From contig NC_056760.1 of assembly GCF_018687715.1 (NCBI RefSeq), positions 41,639,501-41,703,500 on the forward strand: a DNA stretch of 64,000 nucleotides, written 5' to 3'. Of the stretch, positions 1 through 11,900 are shown in pieces. Every line of letters begins with the position of its first letter. The stretch's first letter is position 1. A program made the position numbers and the translations under genes. Source of the stretch: Carya illinoinensis. Lineage: Eukaryota; Streptophyta; Magnoliopsida; Fagales; Juglandaceae. The notes beneath the pieces were generated by a model. That model saw only the letters and a program-made list of their open reading frames with translations, had not been told where the DNA came from and ran no database searches.

Positions 1-1131
1 TATTCTCTTCATGAACAATGGCAATCAAGACTAGAACGGTTCCTTCTAACTGCCATCTTTAAATGTCTCGTTTTAGTGATCAATGGACTTGAATCTATCA
101 ATGCATCCTTACTCACGCCTACTCTATAATGCTCAATCGAAGCCCCCATAGCTTCTTTAAACCATCCAGAGGGCTAAACCCAGGTCACCCTTTATCTTTT
201 CTCCTCTTCATCTTAGGTTCCGAAGCTCTTTCCAGACTTCTATTACAAGAGGAACAACAAGGTAACCTATGAGGAGTCGAAATCTACGGAGATGCGACAC
301 CAATCACCTTCTTTTCATTGATGATCCGATTCTCTTTAGCATGCAACCGAGCATGAAGCTAACACAATAGCCAACAATTCTGCCACTTATGAGACATGGA
401 TAGGTAAACTATTAACAGAGAGAAATCCAGAATTGACTTATTAACTTCAGTAAAACACACTAATCCCTCTCTCGATCGCAATCTCTAATCAGCTTACCCT
501 AAAACAACCTAATGAGATGGGATAACGACCAGATAAACAAATATTCAGCAGCGATTCGGTTGATCAAATCCTTTATAGTCCCTCTCTCCCAAGGAAATGA
601 ATCAAAAGATTGGATATGGACCCTGACAAAAAAAGAACGTCCATTAAGTCAGCTACCACCTAGATCAATAGACCGATTCACACACCCAGGACCACTCCTC
701 CAAACATAATGTACAAAACTTCAATCTTATAACATTTATGAAAGACTTGAGACTCTCATATGAAAGATACCAGAGTGAACAGTGCATACCATAAACAATT
801 ATAGGGGACATGATGATGTATTGTGCCCTCCGTGCAAAGTCACCAACAAAATATTCAAGCACCTTTATTAGATTGCCAGTATGCCATGATCCTATGGCAG
901 GAGTCCTAGTGGTCTCTTAACTTTCAACCCCTCGAAGCCCATATTGAATTGGATTGGGAGTATTCTTAACCCTCCTCTTTCTCATAACATCCCTCCTGAA
1001 GAAACTCAATCTTTTCTCCTCTTTGTAATGATAACCACGGACATGATTGGCTTATTTGCAACAATGTTTATTATGGGCAAGAGCTCTTAAAATAATGGGC
1101 TAGCTGAACGATTTCAAAAAACACAAAACAG
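1..1131 (+). mobile_element. Decayed LINE fragment: reverse transcriptase and C-terminal zinc-binding region
   Basis: The plus strand, read across several frames, gives LINE-type reverse transcriptase pieces: a stretch resembling SFFKPSRGLNPGHPLSPLLF near 150-210, then pieces of the region around the FADD motif near 300-330, then a WIWTLTK-like stretch near 610-650 and a zinc-binding-like CPPCK...H region near 828-880. Many stops and frameshifts break it, so it is not coding. The element enters from outside the window and continues at 2034 behind an inserted hAT-like element. The family looks different from the LINEs in the APD and ESP4 introns because it carries an RNase H domain. Confidence 0.75.
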
Positions 1132-1139
1132 ACATCGAC

Positions 1140-2025
1140 TAGGGGTGTAAGAAAAAACTGGAAAACCGGAAAACCGGCCCGGACCAAACCGGACCGGACC
1201 GGACCGGTTGTGCCGGTTTTGGAACGGTTCGGTCTGGAACCGGTTTTCATAAATGAAAAACCGGCCAGAACCGGTCCGGTTTTGGTTTCGGTTAGTTTTG
1301 GACCGGACCGGACCGGTACTATTTATATATTAATATTATATATAATATATTTTATATTATATATAATTTTTAATCACATAAAAAATAATCACATATATAC
1401 TAATACTAATATTCTAATATAGATTATAGTTATACTCATACTAATATAGTTATACTAAATTATCAAAACTAACACTAACATATAGCTATACTAATAGTCT
1501 AGTATTAATATTAATATATTGTCTAATATATTATATAGCTATAACTAATACTAATATATATATACTAATACTAATCGTCTAATATAGGATTATAGCAGAT
1601 TTTTTTTTACACTAAATTTCTTATTTTAGTTTTTGTTTTATAGCAGTTTTTTATATAGTGAATTTTGTTTATATAACAGATTTTTTTTATAAAGCAAATT
1701 TTTTATATCAGAATTTTTTACATAGCAGATTTATTTTTTTATAAACCAGATTTTTGATAGCAGAATTTTTTTACATAGCAGATTTTTTTTTACAAAACAG
1801 ATTTTTGTAAATGGTAAACAGAATTTTTTAAATCAGTTTTTTCTTTTAAACAGAATTTTTATAAAAAAATTTGTATTTTATTAAAATCGGAAAACTGGAC
1901 CAAACCGGACCGAAAACCGATAAAACAGGAATACCGATTTAGGAGGAAAATCGGTGCGTAATTGGTTTTGAAAAATGCAAAACCGGTACAAAATCTAGGA
2001 CCGAACCGGACCGGTTACACTCCTA
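1140..2025. mobile_element. Non-autonomous hAT-like element (ACCGG-array family)
   Basis: The 886-bp element starts TAGGGGTGTAA and ends with the near inverse TTACACTCCTA. It is flanked by a perfect 8-bp direct repeat ACATCGAC at 1132-1139 and 2026-2033. An 8-bp duplication with TAGGG-type ends is the hallmark of hAT transposons. Both ends carry dense GGACCGGACCGG-type motifs that can pair with each other; the middle is an AT-rich stretch of repeated TATA/CTAATA and CAGATTTTTT-like units. No transposase is encoded. It sits inside an older LINE, which gives the order of insertion. Confidence 0.88.
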
Positions 2026-2033
2026 ACATCGAC

Positions 2034-2420
2034 CACCACGAAGCATGAACAAACACTCAAGGTCGGAAACAAGAACGCGATAGAAACTTACTCCCCCCCC
2101 CCCCCCCCCCACAAAAATTAGCACAAAATGAATTTTGACGTGGTAGTTAGGAGCATCTTCCTCATGGCAGCAGCCATATGCCATGATGCTAAAGGTACTC
2201 CCCTCTATCCATGGGCATCCAAATAGGATAGAGATGAACCATCGGTGGGTGAAGCACAAGCAGTCTTGCTAGTAGTCACGAAGCTCGAGCATCGGGGTTG
2301 AGTAATTTCATAATAGAGGGCGACTCTCTTTATGTTATCACAGCTATCAACTACAACCATCAACATAAAACACATTGTAGCCAATCTCAGCTGCACATGG
2401 TCAGTTTAAGAACCTAACAT
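2034..2420 (+). mobile_element. Continuation of decayed LINE: RNase H-like domain
   Basis: The plus strand, with frame changes, reads as a plant RVT_3 (RNase H-like) domain: pieces such as AAAICHDAKGTPLYPWASK near 2165-2225, then VGEAQAVLLVVTKA near 2247-2285 and LSNFIIEGDSLYVITAINY near 2299-2357. This is the usual order A..A....G......EGDS..V seen in LINE-encoded RNase H. It is the natural downstream part of the fragment at 1-1131, separated only by the hAT-like element and its target duplication. Frameshifts make it a relic. Confidence 0.7.
2093..2110. repeat. Poly-C tract (18 bp)
   Basis: An uninterrupted run of 18 C lies inside the RNase H part of the LINE relic. Such runs are prone to length error in sequencing and replication, so the exact length is uncertain. 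Confidence 0.9.
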
Positions 2421-3963
2421 CTTAATAAATAAAATAAAAGTATATTCTTTTAATTTTTTTCAAAATTTTAAAATTAAACATGCTGTTTAAAAACAGCCTA
2501 ACATCGAGGGCCACTCGGGCATACACAACTTAGAATTTATGCATTTACTATTCGAGAGCAAATCCTATTTTGGAATATGTTGGTTAGAAGACTATCTCCA
2601 CCGATATCAAAATACGCACAAGAGCATCCTCAATTAACCAAATGCCGCTTGAGCTTTTAATTTAACTAATCATAAATTGAACTACATTGACTTAGAAATG
2701 ATATTTGCAGTCGTGGTTGTACAAGCACCGTGCAGTCTTTTTAAAAAAAATGAATTAATACAAAACTCACATGAAAAAAAGACTAACTTTTTAATTATGA
2801 ATCTCACTCTTTTTTAAAGTGATTGCGTCACGTTTACACACTCCACAACTGTATATAATATTACTCATATTGAATTAGCCAAGCCCAAGTCATCCAGTCC
2901 GTGAGCTACAGTAAAGCCAAAGACATATATGACTTTAGCATGGTTATATCAATTGTACATATTGTTGAATTGTGGAAATGAAAATTATTGTTGGAAGTTG
3001 TCAGAGATTATGAAAATAAAAAGAAAAAAGTATTTAAGAAAAAATTATTAAAAATAAAAATAAAAATAATATTTTATTATTATAGAAAGTGAAGTGATTA
3101 ATCTAACGTGGAGTTTGTGATTAAAAATGACGTATTAGTCAAATTTTAACTTTTGAAATTGCTAATCCAATAAGAATGCTCCTGTTGTAGGAAATTAGTA
3201 GGAATCCAACAACAGATGTATTTGTGCACGGAAGGAACGCTGAACTTATACGGACGACGGCAAAGAGAAAAACTCATTTATCAAATAAAAATCAAAACAA
3301 AAGCGAATCCTATTAAAAAAATATATATAATCGCTGGTTTAAAAACATTAAATATTTTTCTTTCCATCCAAACGTCCTTTAAACTCTTAAAAAAGTTCTC
3401 AATTTTTTTTTTTAATCTTTATAATTTGTCTAGATTTTATCATAAAAACAATATTTTTGTAATGAGTAAAAATAGCTTTCAAAACACCCAATGCAAATTA
3501 CATTTAAATAAACTTTTTATCCAAACATACTTGTCCATTTGACCTCTACACTCACAAAATTTAATACAAAACTTATTCTAAAAATCTTTACCTAGGCGAT
3601 TTTTCATTCTTACTATTTACCTTTCACAAAATCAAATTTTTAAAATTAAAAAAAAAAAATCTAAAATTTTGAGAATTTTTCAGACTCGCGAGTTCAGGCC
3701 GAGGAGGGTCTCACTGAGTCGTGACACACCTTCGGAGGGTAAAGAGATCCACGTGACCCAATCCCACATAACAGGGAAGTGGGTAGCCGGAGAACCCCAT
3801 TCCGTTTTCCCTCCAATCAGTGAGTAAACCCTTTTAGTCTACCCCATCCCTCCCAACCTTTATTTTTTTATCTTTTATTAATTAAGGAAAATGCTGACAT
3901 GGTAAGAATGCATTATGTACACGTTCAATTTCTCCCCCCCCCCTTCCCATGGGGCATTCTAAG
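2421..3963. other. AT-rich intergenic stretch with a MITE-like palindrome
   Basis: No gene is visible. At about 2693-2870 there is an imperfect palindromic unit whose ends (TTGCAGTCGTGGTTGTACA and TGTACACACTCCACAACTG-like) and centre (CTCACATGAAAAAAA...TTTTTAATTATGAATCTCA) resemble the units at 24300-24450, 25105-25290 and 46970-47160. At about 3330-3545 another AT-rich unit has TCCAAACG/CCAAACAT-like ends. The stretch 3660-3860 is less AT-rich and includes runs resembling a decayed retroelement or promoter, but I cannot assign it. A C-run lies at about 3934-3943. Confidence 0.5.
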
Positions 3964-4587
3964 CAAAGTTTTGAAATCCGTTCCGGAGACCATTCCGGTC
4001 GAGGCACTGGAACGGAATATTTCAGTACCGGTACGTTTCGGTGTACCGTTTCGGGATTAATTATATATTATATATAAATATTTATATGTATATATAAACT
4101 AACAATTAATCAAATAAATACATATATATGTAAGTGTGTGATATGTATATGTATATATATATATATAGAAGAATTAAAGATTTATAAAATGAATATATAT
4201 TGAAAAAAATCATAAACTTGAGTTAAGACACAAAAATAAAGGAAAAAAAATTAAAGAATAGACAGATTATTAAAAGTAACAATACTTCTAGTGCACGGAA
4301 AGAGGTATTTGAATTCTAAAAGTACAATTTTATTCATTATTTTTCAACTTATTTACAAGAGAGTTTTTTTCTTTTTTTTTTTTTTTTTTTTTTTTTTTTG
4401 GACCGGAATTACTATTCCGGCCGGAATACCGGAATTCCGGCCGGAATTGACCGGAACGGCCGGAATTTGACCGGAACGGCCGGAATTTGACCCGGAACGG
4501 AATAAACACCTATCCGGTTCCGGTCACTGTTCCGGCACGAAAAATTCCGGCCATTCCGGCCGGAACGGAACGGTTTTTAAAACCTTG
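3964..4587. mobile_element. Non-autonomous hAT-like element (CCGGAA-array family)
   Basis: The 624-bp element starts CAAAGTTTTGAAA and ends TTTAAAACCTTG, its near inverse. A perfect 8-bp direct repeat ATTCTAAG flanks it at 3956-3963 and 4588-4595. Subterminal regions repeat TTCCGGCCGGAA-type motifs in both orientations; the core is AT-rich with TATATA runs and a 28-bp T run (4372-4399). The terminal sequence differs from the TAGGG type of its neighbours, but the 8-bp duplication and design are the same. No protein is encoded. Confidence 0.85.
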
Positions 4588-4595
4588 ATTCTAAG

Positions 4596-5297
4596 GTACA
4601 CAGTTCGTGCTAATAGATAGACAAATGGACCAAAGTGATAAAAGTCAGAAACCATAGTGGGAGCTTTCTGAAAAAACAAAACAGGAAAAGAAAAGGTAAA
4701 ACCGTAAAAAAGTAAGCATTGTCAAAAACCACAAATATGCCCATAAAAAACACTGAAAATGAATATTTAAATAAAAAAATCGAGGATCAGAAAGTGGAAG
4801 TGTAGATCACAACTCCTAGGTCACGGGACCAATGCAAGAGAAGACAAACAGACCGATACCCACGTATGGAAGACAATAAACAGAAAAATATGAGCGGAAA
4901 AGGGATGGCTAATACGACTTTTTTTTAAATCTTAATGGCTATATTACATCAAGGGAAGTTCTCAAAACCTAGTTCCCACAGGTGCAAAATATTCTCACTT
5001 GCATGCCCAAGCCAATGTATGACACAAGTTAAACAAAGGAATAATACATACAAAAGGAGGGAACAAAGAAGAAACGATAGCAATATCAGCAGCACTCACC
5101 ATGCTGCTCTTGCTGCAGTAACCCAATTCAACTCGGATGATATCTGCCTACTTCACTGACCTTTCAAATCTGACCTCTCAGCGTAGAACAGCAATAGGCC
5201 ATACAAATCCAAAATGAAATCACTCCAAAAGAGAGAATAAAATTTAAGACTCCTGATGCTGACAGGTGGGTGCATGCTCTTGTAGGCAAAACACACA
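4596..5297 (-). other. Probable 3' untranslated and downstream region of the LMBR1-like gene
   Basis: The stop codon of the LMBR1-like gene lies at 5298-5300 and the stretch below it shows no gene on either strand. The first few hundred bases are less AT-rich and unbroken by repeats, as expected of a 3' UTR read on the minus strand. I did not find a convincing canonical polyadenylation signal, so the transcript end is not placed. Confidence 0.4.
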
Positions 5298-8200
5298 TTA
5301 AGTAGAAAGTTGGAACCTGCCACTGGGTTTCCTTCTTCTCCATCCCTAAAATTTTGAAGGAAACGTGCAAGATTCTCAGGTTCAGGCAAGGAATTGCGCA
5401 TGCTTTCAAGAACAATGAAATCAAAAGGTTCAGCACAGGAAGCTTACAAAGGCAGCATAATACACAAAGGTCAATCCCGCAAGAGCAACAAATGCAATTT
5501 GGAAGACATTGTATCTGCAATGCAACAATTAGCATTCCAACAGTAGCATGCAAGCCAAATCTAAATTATCAGTGCATATACATCATTATAACTCACTTGT
5601 ACAAATATCTAATTCCACGAAGTGATTCCAGCGTGTGGCCAAAGATTTCTTGTGCTGCAGTTGCTTGAGCATAGTATGCAAATGCAGTGGAGCAGAACTG
5701 AATCACACTGAAATAGGATAAACCAAAATTAAACTGATTTTCCATGTAAACATGACTGCTTATGGCCATTTTAAATGATTAATTATTTCTTCAAAGATGC
5801 TTCTCACCATGGCAACTCGATTCATAGGAACAGGATCGATAGCTTAATTTAAAAGATAAGGAGCTTTAAGAAAATGCAGATTCAGTACTGTTATACCGTT
5901 AAAAGCAAAGCAAGACAATTAACAGTTTTGTGGGAAAATGATTCATAAGACCAGCTTTACATAAAATTCCTAGCTCAAAACCATCATCACCTGCTTCTAC
6001 AGTAGAATTAATTAGTAAGAGTTCTACTTTAAACGTGCAAGAAAGAAATGAAACTATCGAAGATGCTAACCTGATGGAGCAAAGAAGAATAAGACCAACA
6101 TTAAACAGAAACGAGTTCATAAGTGTGGCTCCCCACCTGCGAACAGATTAGTTATATTCATGAGCAAACACTGAAATGACAGCATACAGTGACAGGCAAA
6201 AAAAAAAAACCAAAATGCTAATTCTACAAAATCCATTACTTCATGGGGTGAATCGTAATGAAAACTAATCTCAGACCAAGCATCATTGCCCCCGCAATAA
6301 CGGCAAGGAGAAGGTAAAAGCAGAAGAATGCAAATGCTGCAGTACCCAGAAGACCTGAACAAAGTAGCAGAGAATAAATTAGAACGAAATGTAAAAGGAG
6401 AATGGTATTTACAAAATTCCAAATTTACCCCAGATATCGTCCAGCTTGATGAAAACCTCATTCAGAAAAGCAGAAAGAGGAGGGTTAATCAACAGATATA
6501 TGACAATATGTGCAACCCATGCCACTGAAACAATCAACCTGATACACAAGCAATGAGAATCCTTAGGAAGACTAAGACTTGTCATCGTCCAAATCATAAT
6601 ACTGAATGTGCATCAAAAAAAAAAAATTTTGATGTAAAATGTGAATCAAAAAATAATGCATGATAGTACCAAAATAAATAAATAAAGAATAAGCATCTAT
6701 ATCAAATCGGTAAAAACATCTAAAATCCACTACAGATATAAGACAATACATGCAACCCAAGCCACTGAAACAATCAACCTGATACACAAGCAATGAGAAT
6801 CCTTAGGAAGACTAGACTTGTCGTCGTCCAAATCATAATACTGAATGTGTCAAAAAAATAATGCATGATAGCACCAGAATAAGTAAATAAAGAATAAGCA
6901 TCTATATCGAATCAGAAAAAACATCTAAAGTCCACTTCATCTAAATTGAGGCCATAAAACCAAAGATCACATGAACATTTATATATACATTGCGCAAAAC
7001 ATGAAAGGTAGCTAGTTCATAATTACATGCAAAAAGTGGTGACATAATGTTTTCCCCTAAATACAATCAGCAGTTCCTCAAGTAGAAAAGAAACCATGGT
7101 ATTTATCCAAATAACAAAACGTCTAATATGAATACTTACCCTAAAATTCCCAGCACAAGTTTAGCCAAGTACCCAAGCACAGTCAAAGCCCAAGAAGTCT
7201 CAGCCTGAATAGAAGACATACGTTACTAAATGGAAGAGGAAATCAAAAGCAAAAGGTTGCATAATTAATAACCATTACCTTTTCTCCTTGAGGATACATC
7301 TCTTCAAGGAGCTTCACATCTTCTTCCAACTGAAGCAACTCCTGCAGATTTCCAAACATAATTTTTATATGTATAACAGTCCCCACAGGAGTAAAGAAAT
7401 CCATCCAAAGTTTAGTGTAGGTTTGTTTGCCCCACCACCAATAGAACAACATGAAATTTTGTTATTTGTATACGTAACTAGAGCAACATGCATAAGCCTC
7501 ATAAATAAAGTCCGAGGATTCTCAAGATATTCAAGCATGATATGTGGTATTGGGCGCATATATATGAACCTGATGCCAAGTGTGAAAACTAAATTTAATA
7601 AATGCCAAAGGTTTACATCTACCTTTTCTACTGCCTTGACATTTTTACGCCACTTTCGGCCCTTAGAACCACTTCTTTCTTCTTGCTGGAGGGAGTCAGC
7701 TGCTTTCTTCAATTCTCTCGCTTTTTTACCTAGTTCAGTGGCTTCCTACTCATATATAAACAGGAACTATTTGTGAGCAATCCCAATGTGAACCATTATG
7801 GCAGCACTCAACAAACCCAAAAAAAAATAGGCACGTCAATTTTCCTATATGAGACACTATCAATAAGCACCTTGATATACTGCGAGCGAGTGATAACAGC
7901 CTTTGGGCGCTTGATGAATGAAAATATAAGTCCCAACGGCAGACAAGCAATACCAACACCACCAAATATCTGAATATAACAAGAGGAATAGTAAATGTTA
8001 ACTATTGGTAAGTAGAGAAAAGATAGAAAATGAAATGATCTTACTTTGAAACAAGCTGAATTTGATCAAATGCAACATTTTGTTCATGGGGACCATTAAT
8101 AAGGTGACAAAACTTGCAGAAACAGCATCAGATCCTTATTGAGATGCTTGCATGTGATTAAACATCACAACTCACCACTCAGCTAATCACAATGTATTCG

Positions 8201-8877
8201 GTGTCAACTTTTTTTTTATACGTATCAATTCATGGGTTTTAAAGAAAAATGTAATCCAGTAACATTGGAGCACATCTCCAAGGACTCAAAGAAGGGAGAA
8301 ATCTCAAACAGAAAGGACTTTGATTTGCTTTAAGCAGTGTCAACTTTTAAAACTACAGCTATGACTAACTACAAAAAAATGCTTCAACGTATAGGGAAGA
8401 GTTCAAAATATTCAAGAATGAACTTACAGCAAAAAGCACAGATCCAACAATGGTAGCAAGGGCGACAACATATTCTGGAAAGGTAGTGCGCATAGTCCAA
8501 GTTTTCTCCGAAGAAGCACTTGCAGTATACGCAGAGCACTATAAAGAGTGAGACAATAAAAGAACAACAAATGCACCAGAATAAGAAAGAGAGTAATGCC
8601 GTGTGCTAATGTCAAAAGCTTCAAAAGAACCATCAGAATAATTAGTATCTCAAAAGAATAGAACTGATCAAATAAATAGGAAACTGGTCAGAGGAAGCAG
8701 TACCTGGTGTGTGCCTCCAATACACTGTTGACTACTAGAGAAGTCCCACGTGGTAGGGAAGGAAGTTGTGGAAGAAGAAAGGTGCATAACAGTGAAGTCC
8801 ACCTTTCCAATCAGTCCTAAATAGCATGGTATACAATTGGCAGTTAGATGGGGTTCAGAGATATCCACACAGACCTT

Positions 8878-8937
<60 letters not shown>

Positions 8938-11900
8938 CTTGGTGGTGGTGGTGGTGGGTGGTTTGGGGGGGAGGAACCAACTACTCTTGAAAATCAACAA
9001 AAGAAGTAATTCTGTGAGAACCTCGAATCAGACGAAGCTGTGTCGCCATAATTTTTATATCAAATCCAAGAAAACATCCCAAAAGGGGGAGAAAGTGAAT
9101 ACAAGCTGAGGATAAATTTTGTAAACAAAAAAACTACGTTTAAACTAATATTCAATATTTCCAAGAAATCATTCATCAATGCCTTTGCATTAAACATCAC
9201 ATATAACCTTATAGGCAAATCTTGTTTACAAAGAGGATATATTATAAAATGGCTAAATTAAATTTCCTGATCATGTCAATGGAATGTTCAGTAGTTACAG
9301 AAAGGATTCTAAAAGAACAATAATAATCTCTGGTTTACAATTGGATCCATCACTACAGTTACCGTTGATTTTTTTTTTTAACTAGTTACCATTAATTTCT
9401 AAGCTCAACATTAGTCAATAGTCAGATCTATCTTACAAAGACTAGCTTATCTGTGATAAAATATGTATGGAGTAATAAACAATCTATTTTGCTAGAATTG
9501 TGGAGACATGCTCCTAAATATATATGGACCCATCACTCAACCTTGATTTTAATTCTTTTTTATTATAAGAATCAAGTTTTCTTGTAATATACAATCTTTT
9601 GGCCCTCAAGCGAAGTATAGCCCGAGTCATCTTCCCAAAGAGCTCCATGCCCAGAGACTGACCCCAAAGAGAGACCATCACATTGGGAGGGAGGAGCTCG
9701 ATCCTCCCTTTCCTCCCCGAGATTGCGCTTTTCCTCCTGGTTCTTCTCCTTCCTTTTCTCCTAATACCATTTTCCTACCCATCTTCCTAGTTTTCTTCAA
9801 GTTTTCTTCAGGTCTTAAGAGGCTAGATCTATCACATTCCCCCCACCAAAACTCGGCACACGCCATACAGATGGAGTTCCCATCATCTGATCTTCCAAAA
9901 GCTGTTAGTACCGCCACCATTACATCAGCATGTGATGTCCAGATGCCACCACCAGCTGGAGTGGCTGCCACAAGTCACCCTCCCTGTGCGATTTTTCAAC
10001 CTCTTTCAATCTGTTTTCCAAAGCTAATAACATCCTTTTGGACTGGCATTCTCCCTCTCCTCTCCCGGTTTAGTGTTTTATTTGTATGCTAGTTTTTTTG
10101 TTTATGTTTTTGTCTAATTTCATGGTTGTAGGAAGCTATATATCCATTTCGTTTTGTGAACAACCAGCAAGCATGAACTCAACCATGCCTCTCCAATGCG
10201 GCAGCCTTGTGCCACCAGTTCCAGAAATTTGTTTATGCCTCCAAGGCTCCATGTCTCACTCATTACCCTTTTCAGTGAGATTGGATGCTTTTAGCTGGGG
10301 TGTGGGTGCAGAGATTTCCAGTGACCACTTCCAAAAACAACATTTCGATGCTCATCCTATTGTTGTAGGATCTTCCTTCGGCATTTCAAGGGGGCCTCTC
10401 TCTCAACTGTGAGTCAAGAAATATGGGACCAGAACCATTAATTTTTATTTTGCGTTTTTTTTTCTAATTCAAGCGCTGTTACCTTTGGTTTGGGGTGTTT
10501 ATTGGGGCCCCCCACACCCCTCCTATTGTACTTCTAATTTTAGTTAATTGATGATGCTAAAAATAAGAATCAAATTTTATTGAATCATAGAAAGAGGCGT
10601 AGCCCCAATACACAAGCACTATACAAAAGAAAACAACTAGTTAGGAGAAATGATTGATACAAGAAACTCATGAAAACTAACTCCATTAAAATCTAAGTTG
10701 TAGCACAAATAAACAGAGTATTAAAAAGAATTCTAAGTTCTTCAAAACTCTTGTCATTCCTCTCCCTCCAAATGCACCACATAAGGCATATAGGTACCGT
10801 CTTCCACACTGCTGCAATCAGGGATTACCATAAATGCCTCACCACCAGCTAGAGGATCAACCACCCTCCTAGGCATTACCCATGCGAGTCCAACTCTACT
10901 GAAGAACTCATCCCATAGAACCCTAGCAACCTCACAATGAAAATGCAAATGAAACATTCATTCACCACTCTTTTTATAAATGCAACACCAGTTGGCTAAA
11001 TTAATTGTCATTACCTTGTGGGTTTACTTGTTTCATTCAAATACCCATTTCCCTAGATGTGCCACTCTTTATTTATATAATTTTTTTAATGCTTAGCAAA
11101 CAACAAAGAAAGAATTATCATACTTCACTATGTCTTTGCCGAAATTGACACACTAACTGTATAAATAATTCAAGCAATGGCTCACAATAGCTTGCTCTCC
11201 ATCAAAAAGGATGTGCACAGCCATAGATAGACCTCCATAATCATAGGCATGCCTTTGAGCCTACATTAACATCTTATAGCTTATAAATGTGATGACATGA
11301 GAAAAGCAAGGAAACATTTGATAACGATAAGCAATTGGAGTTGTATGTGTAAGGGCAGGGAAGACGCATGGAAGGCCCAAGCCACATATGGGCCCATACT
11401 CCAAAAATACTATTCAATAGTACAATTAGAGCCCCATTGGAATCATTACAAAGAATAAAAAATTCTCCCTCTCAAGCAATGTGGGATTTCTTTTTCCACC
11501 TATACTCATTCAGTATGGTATATCACATATAGACCATCTCACTGTGAGGTAGCCCAGGCTCTCTAGAATGACTTATTTGGTAGAGTGGGGCTAATTTGGA
11601 TCATGCCAAGAAGATTAGTAGACTTTCTTGCATCTTATAGACACTTATACGGCTGCCCACAAGTTGTAGCAATATGGAGTATGGCTTCTATATATTTACG
11701 ATGGTGCATTCGGAAGGAACGAAATGACAAAAATTATGAAGATCACAAAAGGACCACAGATGAAATCATGTAATCAAAAACTTTTGCTTTCACACTTTGT
11801 TCCTTCGGGCTCATGTGGGAGATTTTAATGGACTTGGTGTCCATGATTTCCTTGAATTGGTTTCTAACTCTAGCTAAGTGTTTCCCTTGTATATGACCTT

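Noticed and set aside
1210..1422. 70-aa plus-strand frame with repeated Gly-Pro-Asp-Arg-Thr
   Set aside because: It is a translation of the ACCGG array of the hAT-like element.
5164..5553. A 129-aa minus-strand frame and overlapping frames near the LMBR1-like 3' end
   Set aside because: They read through exon 13, an intron and exon 14 in wrong phases; the spliced model with stop at 5298 explains the conservation.
9678..9971. 97-aa minus-strand frame rich in Gly, Lys and Glu
   Set aside because: It arises from pyrimidine-rich intron DNA and shows no known domain.
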